DNA of 64,000 nucleotides from Prevotella sp. E13-17 (GTDB taxonomy: Bacteria; Bacteroidota; Bacteroidia; Bacteroidales; Bacteroidaceae): the NCBI RefSeq assembly GCF_022024035.1, contig NZ_CP091787.1, positions 1,426,001-1,490,000 of the forward strand. The letters run 5' to 3'. The notes under the pieces were generated by a model, which saw only the letters and a list, made by a program, of their open reading frames with translations, did not search any database and was not told where the DNA came from. The stretch's first letter is position 1; every line of letters begins with the position of its first letter. Both the position numbers and the translations under genes were made by a program. Positions 38,065 to 46,588 of the stretch are shown here, one piece after another.

Positions 38065-39288
38065 TTATTGAATTCGCTGATAACAGAGATAATATTTTCG
38101 TATTTTTTTAGAAAGAAGTGCTACATTTAGTATCTCTGAGGCTTCTGCGATGTCTTTTATACTGCCGTCTTTGTATAAAATATCTATTGAATCATCATCA
38201 ACCGAATACATGTCTTTTTGTATTTCGCTGACGTTGATCATGTAGTGTGTGTCTTCTTTTGCGATTCCCATCTGTTGGGCAATGCTCATGCGAAGTTCTT
38301 CTAGTCTTTCTTCAGATATTGGTGTCTCATGAACTTCAACCTTGAAGACGCATCTGTCAAGCATGTCTTTTGCCAGTGTGGACAGTATCTTGTCCTCGTG
38401 ATACTTCCATGCTTTCATGGCGCTCCAAATGTCGGAGTCGTCCAAGTCTTCATACATCTGCAATGCCTCGCTGTGAGTTTCAAACCACTGTCGGTCAACA
38501 TTGTTGTTCAGGAAGTAGGCGAGGGCCGGTGAGGCAAACACCTCTTTGCCCTGTCGCACCAAATCCTTGGCTCTTGTTAGCATGCTCACCAGCACTTTCT
38601 CATAGGCTACAGTGGTCTTGTGCAGGTAAACTTGCCAATACATCAGTCTTCTTGTGGTGAGGTAGTTCTCAAGTGAGTAGATGCCTTTTTGCTCAATGAC
38701 CAAACGGTCATCGACCACGTTCAGCATTTTGATGATTCTGGCTGAACCGATATTTCCCTCTGTGACGCCAGTGTAGAACGAGTCGCGACGCAGATAGTCC
38801 AGTCGATCCATGTCCAGTTGACTGGAAATCAACTGGTGAAGAAATTTCTTCGGATATTCGTTCTTGAAGACGGAAATGGCCAAGTTTAGCTGACCGCCCA
38901 TGTCTCGATTGATTTGTTCCATCATCATCAGTGAGATATCTTCATGCGATATGCCAGAGATGAGCGTGTTTTCCAATACGTGCGAAAAGGGGGCATGCCC
39001 GATGTCGTGCATCAGGATTGCCGCTTTGACAGCTTCGGCTTCGGAATCAAAGATGAAATGACCTTTTTGCTGGAGCGACAGTATGGCTTCACTCATGAGG
39101 TGGAAGGCACCGAGTGAATGCAGAAATCGTGTGTGGCGGGCACCGGGATATACGACCGATGTCAGTCCTAATTGGTTAATTCTGTTTAGACGTTGAAACA
39201 GAGGATGCTTTACTATGCCGTAAAGCAATCCTCTTGGTATCTGGATAAACCCGAAGACGGGGTCATTGATAATCTTTGTTTCGTTCAT
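38065..39288 (-). CDS. HD-domain phosphohydrolase
   Basis: 407 aa. The HD metal site is clear: H52-type TRFLHSLGAFHLM, then ILMHDIGHAPFSHVLE and the later QLDMDRLDYLRRDS. The family resembles deoxynucleotide triphosphohydrolases of the SAMHD1/dGTPase type; the substrate is not certain. It lies 11 bp after pyrF in the long minus-strand block. Confidence 0.88.
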   Translation of the reverse strand: MNETKIINDPVFGFIQIPRGLLYGIVKHPLFQRLNRINQLGLTSVVYPGARHTRFLHSLGAFHLMSEAILSLQQKGHFIFDSEAEAVKAAILMHDIGHAPFSHVLENTLISGISHEDISLMMMEQINRDMGGQLNLAISVFKNEYPKKFLHQLISSQLDMDRLDYLRRDSFYTGVTEGNIGSARIIKMLNVVDDRLVIEQKGIYSLENYLTTRRLMYWQVYLHKTTVAYEKVLVSMLTRAKDLVRQGKEVFASPALAYFLNNNVDRQWFETHSEALQMYEDLDDSDIWSAMKAWKYHEDKILSTLAKDMLDRCVFKVEVHETPISEERLEELRMSIAQQMGIAKEDTHYMINVSEIQKDMYSVDDDSIDILYKDGSIKDIAEASEILNVALLSKKIRKYYLCYQRIQ

Positions 39289-39299
39289 CCATTTGTTCT

Positions 39300-40127
39300 T
39301 TACATGCCAATCTTAGCAAGTTCTGAAGCCATCTCTTGCTGAAGTTCTTTGGCTTTCTGGCCAGCCACTTCTGCAAAGTTCTCTTCCTGAGAAGCATAGA
39401 TAATGCCGCGAGAAGAGTTGACCAGCAGACCACAGTCCTTGTTCATACCGTATTTGCATACTTCTTGCAGACTGCCACCTTGTGCGCCAACGCCAGGCAC
39501 TAACAGGAAGTGACTGGGAGCCACCTTGCGGATGTCTTCGAACATCTGTCCCTGAGTGGCACCAACCACGTACATCATGTTCTCGTCGTTGCCCCATTTC
39601 TGTGAAGTCTTCAACACTTTCTCAAAGAGACGCTCGCCCTGTTCGTCGGCCGTCAGCTGGAAGTCGTGGGAACCCTTATTGCTGGTCAGTGCAAGCAGAA
39701 TAACCCATTTGCCGTCATAGCCCAAGAACGGTGTGACAGAGTCTTCGCCCATATAGGGAGCAACAGTTAGAGAATCTACGTCATACTCCTCAAAGAAAGT
39801 GCGTGCGTACATGGCTGATGTGTTGCCGATATCACCACGCTTAGCGTCTGCCACGATGAAATGATGAGGATATTCCTTCTTGAGGAAAGCAATGGTCTTC
39901 TCGAACGAAATCATCCCTTTCACGCCAAAAGCCTCATAGAATGCCAGATTAGGCTTGTATGCAACGCAGTAGGGGGCAGTGGCTTCGATGATGGCCTTAT
40001 TGAAGGCGAAGATGGGGTCCTCTTCTTTTAACAGGTGCTGAGGTATCTTCTTCAGGTCTGTGTCAAGACCGACACACAGAAAAGAGTGTTTCTCTTTTAT
40101 TTGCTGGATAAGTTCCTGTCTAGTCAT
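39300..40127 (-). CDS. pyrF: Orotidine 5'-phosphate decarboxylase
   Basis: 275 aa, the longer type 2 form. It makes UMP in pyrimidine synthesis. [14 protein letters not shown] opens the barrel, and [19 protein letters not shown] holds the catalytic Lys-Asp pair. [12 protein letters not shown] binds phosphate. It lies 7 bp after prfA. Confidence 0.95.
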   Translation of the reverse strand: MTRQELIQQIKEKHSFLCVGLDTDLKKIPQHLLKEEDPIFAFNKAIIEATAPYCVAYKPNLAFYEAFGVKGMISFEKTIAFLKKEYPHHFIVADAKRGDIGNTSAMYARTFFEEYDVDSLTVAPYMGEDSVTPFLGYDGKWVILLALTSNKGSHDFQLTADEQGERLFEKVLKTSQKWGNDENMMYVVGATQGQMFEDIRKVAPSHFLLVPGVGAQGGSLQEVCKYGMNKDCGLLVNSSRGIIYASQEENFAEVAGQKAKELQQEMASELAKIGM

Positions 40128-40134
40128 ATGCTTT

Positions 40135-41250
40135 TTATAATTCGTTTTCTTTCATGCGTTCTGCGTTCTCTGCTACGGTCAAGGCGTCAATCATGGCTTG
40201 AATGTCGCCCCCCAGAAATCCTTGTAAATCGTGAGTAGTATAACCGATACGGTGGTCGGTGACACGGCCTTGTGGGAAGTTGTAGGTGCGGATCTTCGCC
40301 GAGCGGTCGCCAGTGCTGACCAATGTCTTGCGGCGACTTGCTATGTCGTCCATGTATTTCTGGTGTTCTTTGTCGTAGATGAAGGTGTAGAGACGGGAAA
40401 GTGCGCGTTCCTTATTCTTGGGTTGGTCGCGTGTCTCCGTACATTCAATCAGGATTTCCTCTGTCTCACCTGTATTGGGATTCTTCCACATATAGCGCAG
40501 GCGAACACCCGATTCTACCTTGTTGACGTTCTGACCGCCAGCACCGCTCGAGCGGAAGGTGTCCCATTTGATTTCGCCTTCATTGATATGAACCTCGAAT
40601 TTGTCGGCTTCTGGCAATACGGCAACTGTTGCAGCACTAGTCTGCATGCGTCCGTTAGACTCGGTGACGGGCACTCGCTGCACGCGGTGAACGCCCGATT
40701 CGTATTTCAGCGTGCCATATACGTCGGTACCACTTACGGCGAAGTCAATTTCCTTATACCCCCCCACAGCACCTTCGTTGAAGTCGGTGACGCTGAGTTG
40801 CCAACCTTTGGCCTCACAGTAGTTCTTGTACATCTTAAACAGATCCCCGGCAAATAGACAGGCTTCGTCGCCGCCAGTTCCTGCGCGAATCTCCATCTGC
40901 ACGTTCTTTGCATCCTCGGGGTCTTTAGGTATCAGGGCAATCTTGATTTCCTCTTCGAGTTGTGGCTGTAGCGCCTCGTTGGTTGACAGCTCTTCACGGG
41001 CCATCTCTTTCATTTCGGGGTCGTCTTCGTTGGCCAGTATATCCTTTGCCTCCTTGATGCTGTTTAGGCAGTTGATATAACGCTTGCGTGCGTCCATGAT
41101 GTCGCCCAGGTCTTTGTACTCTTTCGTCAGTTTCACGAATCGCTGTTGGTCTGCAATCACTGCAGGGTCAGTAATCAGAGTTGATACCTCTTCGAAGCGA
41201 CTTTCCAGTCCGTCCAGCTTTTGCAAAATGCTGTTTGTTGTTTCTGCCAT
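40135..41250 (-). CDS. prfA: Peptide chain release factor 1
   Basis: 371 aa. It ends translation at UAA and UAG. The stop-codon reading tripeptide is PVT (PxT type, in [12 protein letters not shown]) and the GGQ loop is [16 protein letters not shown], both diagnostic of RF1 rather than RF2. It heads the prfA-pyrF-HD-lpx block. TAACTTTG (41287-41280) on the minus strand, 30 nt before the start, is the likely -7 element, though the nearest TTTG is only 16 bp further. Confidence 0.96.
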   Translation of the reverse strand: MAETTNSILQKLDGLESRFEEVSTLITDPAVIADQQRFVKLTKEYKDLGDIMDARKRYINCLNSIKEAKDILANEDDPEMKEMAREELSTNEALQPQLEEEIKIALIPKDPEDAKNVQMEIRAGTGGDEACLFAGDLFKMYKNYCEAKGWQLSVTDFNEGAVGGYKEIDFAVSGTDVYGTLKYESGVHRVQRVPVTESNGRMQTSAATVAVLPEADKFEVHINEGEIKWDTFRSSGAGGQNVNKVESGVRLRYMWKNPNTGETEEILIECTETRDQPKNKERALSRLYTFIYDKEHQKYMDDIASRRKTLVSTGDRSAKIRTYNFPQGRVTDHRIGYTTHDLQGFLGGDIQAMIDALTVAENAERMKENEL

Positions 41251-41398
41251 TTTTATCTATACTTCTTTTAATTTGGGTGCAAAGTTACGAAAAAAGGTTG
41301 TAACAAAAGACGGAATTTGGAGAATTAACGCAGAATGACCGTAAATAAAAGGTAATCAAGGGAAAAACGGGGAAGTTCAGTTTTAGGCTGAATGCAAA

Positions 41399-41515
41399 TC
41401 AGTAGTCAGCCAATCGAAAATAGCTGATAGCATCAAGAGCCTGTTCTGCCTTATTGGTATCAGCAATCATCAGACCTCAGCCTTGCAGTGTCTGAATCTG
41501 CTGTGCTAGCGTCAT
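41399..41515 (-). pseudogene. Broken Abi-family (Abi_2) gene fragment
   Basis: Minus-strand frame from an ATG at 41515 reads MTLAQQIQTLQG, a TGA stop (41479-41477), then GLMIADTNKAEQALDAISYF and RLADY, and another TGA where Abi proteins often have Trp. The order matches the N terminus of Abi-type phage-exclusion proteins (AbiD/AbiF group). Two in-frame stops and the lack of the rest of the domain show decay. The gap 41251-41924 (674 bp) holds this fragment and the RNA candidate at 41700-41873. Confidence 0.6.
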
Positions 41516-41666
41516 TGCTTGTTAGGTATATCTATATACAAAAAATGTCCCGCTGGTACGCTGTTCTTATGGGAAGCGGGCGGGATTTGTCGGTGAAAAG
41601 ATAGTGCATTTTCTTGAATCTACAAACAATTCTGAAGATTTATTGTTGAAATACGAGTAAAAAGTA

Positions 41667-41695
41667 TTTGAAATCGAAAACTTTTCGTAATTTTG
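41667..41695 (+). promoter_or_regulatory. Promoter of the structured RNA candidate
   Basis: TTTG at 41667-41670 and TAATTTTG at 41688-41695, with a 17-bp spacer, a little short. It places transcription start near 41700, at the base of the predicted RNA fold. Confidence 0.55.
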
Positions 41696-41699
41696 CAGT

Positions 41700-41873
41700 G
41701 TGTTTTCGAAAGAGGCACAAGACATATTGCTCTATAGCTTCACAATCACCACCGCGAACGAAAGAGCAACAACTATTATAGGAGCTGCCCCCAATATGGG
41801 CGCAGATTTCCCATATATAGTTGTGGTTTGTGGTGAACCGTGAAGCGTATGGCGAAAGTCTGCGCCTCTTTTG
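41700..41873 (+). ncRNA. ssrS: Rod-like structured RNA, possible 6S RNA
   Basis: Nested complements form a long rod: AAAGAGGC (41709) with GCCTCTTT (41864); AGAC (41720) with GTCT (41858); GCTTCAC (41737) with GTGAAGC (41840); TCACCAC (41746) with GTGGTGA (41830); ACAACTAT (41769) with ATAGTTGT (41817); and a CTGC/GCAG hairpin at 41785-41805. Internal loops of 16-20 nt separate the stems, and TTTT follows the closing stem. Size (about 170 nt), closing stem and asymmetric bulges fit 6S RNA, which binds RNA polymerase. It could also be a 5' leader of the next gene, whose ATG is at 41925. Confidence 0.55.
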
Positions 41874-41924
41874 ATGGAAATTGCAAAGTATGGTTACTCA
41901 AAAACTAAGATTAAATACAGAACT

Positions 41925-43037
41925 ATGAAGAAGTTTGTATTATTACTGGCATTTGCCATTTGTAGCTCCTATGGTTTTGCACAGGAGCCAGTGCTCTCCT
42001 TCAATGGAGATTTGTATTTCATCCCAGGCTCCATGACTAAAGAAGGAGAGGCTTTCCTTGTGTCGGTGAACACTTTCGACAGGAAAGGTTTTACCATTTA
42101 TGACGGCGACTTTAACACGGTCAGGGATTTCACAGACCCTGCCATGGGGCAGCCTTATCAGGAGCGCGTCGTCACACTGACACGCGTTTGCGACCTCGGC
42201 AACAGTGGCGGATCGATTACAAGAGCAGCTGCAAGCGATGAATGGACGGTTGTGGACGACCAGACCAACGAATATACAACGAGTTCGACAATCAATAGCT
42301 TTGAGTTGTATTCCGACAACAACAGCTATCATTCTCGTCACCTCTATGTAAGCCAGACATTGTTCGACGATGACGATGATTTCGAATATGTGCGGTCAAG
42401 ACAAACCATTGTGCCCGTCAGCATGAAATATGCAGACTACGTCAAGGAGCATTCGACTGGCAATGACGGCAATATTCTCTCACCATCTTACGGCGACGAG
42501 AAGCTTGACTCCATCATGAGGGAAAGCGGAGCCGACAACTATGAGTGGTTTTGGGATGATGAAAGTGGCAAACGACTGCTCAGGCTTTACAAACATGAGC
42601 ATTATGGTGGAATCTATACCGAAGGAGTGGAGATTGCGACATTAGATGGAACGGTCAAGGCATTCCTGCCGGGCATATCCTACATCTCTTCAGCCTATTA
42701 TTTCAGAGGGAAATGCTATGTCCAGGGATATGGCAGCGACAACAGCCGCGTATTATATCTTTTAGGAAACGATGCAACAGGGATTAGGGAAGTAAGCCGT
42801 TCCAAGGCTGATTTCTCAATAAGAAGAGTGGGTAGTAATATAGTCTTTGACAATGAAACCGGCGGACAGTTGACGCTTGTAGTTTCTGCTATGGACGGCA
42901 AGGTGGTAAGGTCGCTGAATGCAAAACGAGGCAGTAATCAGCTCTCTGTCAGCGGGCTAATGAGTGGTGTTTATAACGTCACGCTCTATCAGCAGTCCAG
43001 CCCTGTAAAGTCTTCAAAAATCATCATAAAGAACTAG
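41925..43037 (+). CDS. Secreted protein with T9SS-type C-terminal domain
   Basis: The frame opens at 41871, but the ATG at 41925 starts a signal peptide (KKFVLLLAFAICSSYGFAQ), giving 370 aa. The body is beta-rich with acidic patches and no known catalytic motif. The last ~75 residues have the form of a type A sorting domain: strand GSNIVFDNETGGQLTLVVSA, then GKVVRSLNA, LMSGVYNVTLYQ and a short basic end. Such domains send proteins through the type IX system to the cell surface. The function of the body is not recognised. Confidence 0.75.
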   Translation: MKKFVLLLAFAICSSYGFAQEPVLSFNGDLYFIPGSMTKEGEAFLVSVNTFDRKGFTIYDGDFNTVRDFTDPAMGQPYQERVVTLTRVCDLGNSGGSITRAAASDEWTVVDDQTNEYTTSSTINSFELYSDNNSYHSRHLYVSQTLFDDDDDFEYVRSRQTIVPVSMKYADYVKEHSTGNDGNILSPSYGDEKLDSIMRESGADNYEWFWDDESGKRLLRLYKHEHYGGIYTEGVEIATLDGTVKAFLPGISYISSAYYFRGKCYVQGYGSDNSRVLYLLGNDATGIREVSRSKADFSIRRVGSNIVFDNETGGQLTLVVSAMDGKVVRSLNAKRGSNQLSVSGLMSGVYNVTLYQQSSPVKSSKIIIKN

Positions 43038-43058
43038 TGGCGTCCGATAAAAACACTT

Positions 43059-43172
43059 CAAGAGGCCGCTTGGGCGTACACGAACAATGGGTATATTCCA
43101 GAAACAGATACGTGTACTTTGAGAATGGGAAACTATCAGTCATTCGGGACTGAAGTGACTTACTATAAATAA
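43059..43172 (+). other. Coding-like fragment after the T9SS gene
   Basis: One frame reads 37 codons (EAAWAYTNNGYIPETDTC, LRMGNYQSFGTEVTYYK) to a TAA with no start codon. It resembles the C-terminal end of a secreted protein, so it may be gene debris. Apart from this and the promoter at 43425-43456, I see nothing in the gap 43038-43481. Confidence 0.25.
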
Positions 43173-43424
43173 GAAAAGGTATAGGAGCATAGAATGCACC
43201 AACATTAGAAAAAAGGCAAGACTGCTAGCAATGGTATCGCCTTGGATTATGCGCATGTAAGCTCTTCACTCATATGTTGGTAAACCATCTCCTACGCTTT
43301 ATAAATCTAATCTAAGGTGTGGGAGATTTCTAATAACATTAGTATTGGTTTGTATCATAATTATTGCATTTTACTCTCATAATTAATGTTTGTGGGTTAT
43401 TAAATAAATATTTTTGCGAAAATA

Positions 43425-43456
43425 TTTGTTCGATTGAAAACTGTTGCTTATCTTTG
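43425..43456 (+). promoter_or_regulatory. Promoter of the type IV restriction cassette
   Basis: TTTG at 43425-43428, a 20-bp spacer and TATCTTTG at 43449-43456. Transcription would start about 20 nt before the ATG at 43482. Confidence 0.8.
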
Positions 43457-43481
43457 CACCCATAATCGAAACAGCAAAAAT

Positions 43482-44528
43482 ATGATGCAACTTAACGAGA
43501 AACTATTGAAAGAGCTTCCACGTATATTGAATATGACGAATGGGGCTATATCGGAGAAGTCTAACATTGCTATATCAACATGGTATAGAATAGTCCAGAC
43601 TCCATCCAAAATATCAGTACATCAACTAATTGATCTGGCCAATGGCCTGCATATTCCAGTAAGTCGATTCTTTTCATCTGAATACTTTGATGAGATAGGT
43701 AAGCGTGAGGATTATATCGTATGTGACAGTTTTAAAGAATGCTATTATAATGGAGAAGCGATTCAAAAAGTTGTCAGATCAGGCGTTGTCTCTTCATATA
43801 AAGATGCTGCTACTTCCGTGGGGGTTCATCCTAACCGTGTTAAAGAATCACTTCTTGCGGTACATCGTCTTCCTGTTACTCGCCTACTTAATTTCTGCAA
43901 CGCATTCACTCTGAATTTTTTTGAATTTGTAGTTGACCCTAATCTCCAAACAGATTCAGGCGTACTTGATAGTCGTTTGGGTATCCCACTATTGGTAAAG
44001 CCATATAAACATAATTTAGCAGAAGAATATCTTTCGGAAATGAAGAAGATGAAGGCTCAGCTCCTAAATGCCCAATTGGAACTTGATGCAGTACGTCGTA
44101 ATCAAAGTAACAATAATGATATGGGAAAAAATGTAATCAAAGCACCTGTGACTTGGTTCTTTGGTATCCGTTTCTTATATGCATATAAAGACATGAGCGA
44201 GCCAGTACGCGCATGGTTTCAAATGCTCGTAAAGAAAGAACGGCCTCATGAAACATTCTTCTTCGCTAAAACCGGTAATGAATACAACACCATATGTTTC
44301 TATACAGATGATGGCATTAAGTTTTTCGAAGCCGGATGCCAACCTCCACTATCTGATTGTTTGTTCCGTGAAAGGATAATGGTAGGAAAGATTTGTGCAC
44401 ATACTCTAGATGACAATCCAGAAACTATAGAATTCTCTGCTGACTTGGTTGCCAATCTCAGAGAGGACAGAAAGGACACTGCGGACTTTGCATTGTTCAG
44501 GAAAGAAATGATACAAAAGTTTAGTTAA
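43482..44528 (+). CDS. Double-HTH regulator-like protein of the restriction cassette
   Basis: The promoter at 43425-43456 overlaps the longer open frame (from 43434), so the ATG at 43482 is the start (348 aa). Two helix-turn-helix-like segments are visible: residues about 8-62 (NGAISEKSNIAISTWYRIVQ) and about 95-150 (YKDAATSVGVHPNRVKESLL). A coiled coil follows (about 185-210, EEYLSEMKKMKAQLLNAQL), then a C-terminal domain of about 115 residues with no recognised fold. It is A+T-rich like the next three genes and lies 86 bp before mcrB, so control of the cassette is the likely role. Confidence 0.65.
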   Translation: MMQLNEKLLKELPRILNMTNGAISEKSNIAISTWYRIVQTPSKISVHQLIDLANGLHIPVSRFFSSEYFDEIGKREDYIVCDSFKECYYNGEAIQKVVRSGVVSSYKDAATSVGVHPNRVKESLLAVHRLPVTRLLNFCNAFTLNFFEFVVDPNLQTDSGVLDSRLGIPLLVKPYKHNLAEEYLSEMKKMKAQLLNAQLELDAVRRNQSNNNDMGKNVIKAPVTWFFGIRFLYAYKDMSEPVRAWFQMLVKKERPHETFFFAKTGNEYNTICFYTDDGIKFFEAGCQPPLSDCLFRERIMVGKICAHTLDDNPETIEFSADLVANLREDRKDTADFALFRKEMIQKFS

Positions 44529-44614
44529 GGCGTAATTGCGAAATGGTGTGATATTCATAGTTATATATGATATAATCTCAGTATAAGAAATCTTAAATAG
44601 GCAACATTATAAAG

Positions 44615-46588
44615 ATGAAAGAAAACAATAATGCGGGCGAATTGGTTAATGGAAAATTCCAATTTGTTTCTTTAGGGAAGAATCTGCTTAACCAAAAGGC
44701 ATGGTTGCTCATTATTAAATTTATGAGAGAGGAACTTGAACACGCATTGGCCTCTCAAGGTGTGGATAGTATTTCCTGCTTAGAGGACACGTCCTCATTC
44801 CACATTTGCAAAGAAAACAGTGAGGAAAATAGTAAAGGAGATATAATCTTTCATGTTACTAATTCCGTCATAAAAGATTTGAAATCCCACAACATTAGAG
44901 AAATATTTGAAGAACCAGAGATCCCCATTGTAACCATTGGAAATTTAAGAATCAACTTTTGGGTAAATATGACTATTTTCCCCAAAAAAGTAGATTTTGT
45001 TGTTATCAAAGAAGTTGCAGAGCATTATTCTAATTGGATATTGGATGTTACCCCCGATTCTTTTACTTGTTCGTATTCAATTCCGTTCTTTCTATTTGTT
45101 TCATGTTACATCCAGGACAAACATTATATTGATACAACTTTTCGTGATTTGCGAGACTTTTTTTCTCCTGAGAGATATTCAACATTTTCAGATTTCGAAA
45201 AACGAGTTCTAAGACCTGTTAAAGAGGATTATGATAGGGCTTATGAAAAAGGAGAAAGTGAGTTTACATTTACGTATAAGACAAAAGACAAAACCCCTAT
45301 TGGGAAAAAGGGTTCTGCGTTAATAAACATAGAACTAATCAACGCAGCGCCTAAAAAACGACGTGAACCCCATATTAACTATAGCGCATTACAAGCAATG
45401 GAAAAGAACAATAAGTTTAACAAGTACATACAATTGTTAGAGGTAAACAAGAATCTTATCTTGACTGGTGCACCAGGAACAGGAAAAACATTCTTGGCAA
45501 GAGAAATAGCAAAGGCCATGGGGTGTATGGAGGAACAAATTGGTTTTATACAGTTCCACCCAAACTATGACTATACTGATTTTATTGAAGGGTTGAGGCC
45601 TATCTCTGATAAAAATGGAAATATCGGCTTCAAGAGGCAAAATGGGGCATTCAAAGAATTCTGCAAACTAGCTATTAGCCAATGCGTTCAACCAACAAAA
45701 ACAGAGTCGGAGGCAGTGCTGCAGAAATTCAAAATAATGCTTAGAAAGAAAGGGAGAATAGAAATAAGAGGTATCTATTTTATGATAGATGAAGGGGAAA
45801 CAATACACTTCATCTATCATCGTACCAGTTATGTTCTACGGGACAAAGACCTTTTAGAATATATTAGTGACAAAGATAACTGCCTCTATAACGCTTTTAC
45901 TAAGTTAGTGGGAGATTATGCTGTTGCCAATTATTTTGTTCCAACTAATCTAAAGAATGAAGACATAAAGAAATTCGTATTTGTCATCGATGAAATTAAC
46001 CGTGGTGAAATAAACAAGATATTTGGGGAGGCATTTTCCTCTATAGATTCCGGCTACCGTGGCGAGAAAGGTAAGGTGCAAACTCAATACCAGAATATGA
46101 TTGATAATGACGATGTGTTTAAGGATGGCTTCTACGTCCCAGAAAATGTCTATATCATTGGTACGATGAATGACATTGACCGCAGTGTGGAGAGTATGGA
46201 CTTTGCAATGCGCCGTCGTTTTGCATTTGTAGAAGTAACAACAGAAGAGAGTTATCAGAATATGATTGCAGAAAGTAATGATTATGATAAAAACGAAAAG
46301 GTGGAAATCAAGAAGAGAATGTCAGCCTTGAACAAATCCATTCTCATGCCAGAACTCAAGCTGGGCGAAGCTTACCAAATTGGTGCAGCATATTTCCGCA
46401 AATACCTTAACTATAAACATCTGGGAATGGAGCAGGCCTTCAAAATGTTGTGGAACTATCATTTGAAAGGACTCCTCTTTGAATACCTACGAGGTAATCA
46501 GAATGCAAAAGCCTATTTGGATGAATTGGAAAAGGCTTATAACAAAAAGCATGAAACGAATGATGAAACTGATAAAGACAACGGATAA
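44615..46588 (+). CDS. mcrB: McrB-like AAA+ GTPase with Rep_3-like N-terminal domain
   Basis: 657 aa. Walker A GAPGTGKT (285-292), Walker B FVFVIDEINRGEINK, and the McrB sensor-type MNDIDRSVESMDFAMRRRF place it in the McrB branch of AAA+ motors, which use GTP to drive McrC. An insert of about 100 residues lies between Walker A and B. The N terminus (about 15-245) does not look like the McrB methyl-reader domain; it resembles the two winged helices of Rep_3 plasmid initiators, most clearly FRDLRDFFSPE, STFSDFEKRVLRPVKEDYDR and the closing strand pair. It overlaps mcrC by about 29 bp. Confidence 0.85.
   Translation: MKENNNAGELVNGKFQFVSLGKNLLNQKAWLLIIKFMREELEHALASQGVDSISCLEDTSSFHICKENSEENSKGDIIFHVTNSVIKDLKSHNIREIFEEPEIPIVTIGNLRINFWVNMTIFPKKVDFVVIKEVAEHYSNWILDVTPDSFTCSYSIPFFLFVSCYIQDKHYIDTTFRDLRDFFSPERYSTFSDFEKRVLRPVKEDYDRAYEKGESEFTFTYKTKDKTPIGKKGSALINIELINAAPKKRREPHINYSALQAMEKNNKFNKYIQLLEVNKNLILTGAPGTGKTFLAREIAKAMGCMEEQIGFIQFHPNYDYTDFIEGLRPISDKNGNIGFKRQNGAFKEFCKLAISQCVQPTKTESEAVLQKFKIMLRKKGRIEIRGIYFMIDEGETIHFIYHRTSYVLRDKDLLEYISDKDNCLYNAFTKLVGDYAVANYFVPTNLKNEDIKKFVFVIDEINRGEINKIFGEAFSSIDSGYRGEKGKVQTQYQNMIDNDDVFKDGFYVPENVYIIGTMNDIDRSVESMDFAMRRRFAFVEVTTEESYQNMIAESNDYDKNEKVEIKKRMSALNKSILMPELKLGEAYQIGAAYFRKYLNYKHLGMEQAFKMLWNYHLKGLLFEYLRGNQNAKAYLDELEKAYNKKHETNDETDKDNG

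Noticed and set aside
41521..41600. Inverted repeat TCCCGCT/AGCGGG as a gene end terminator
   Set aside because: It is imperfect, has no T-run, and no gene ends near it; probably intergenic debris.
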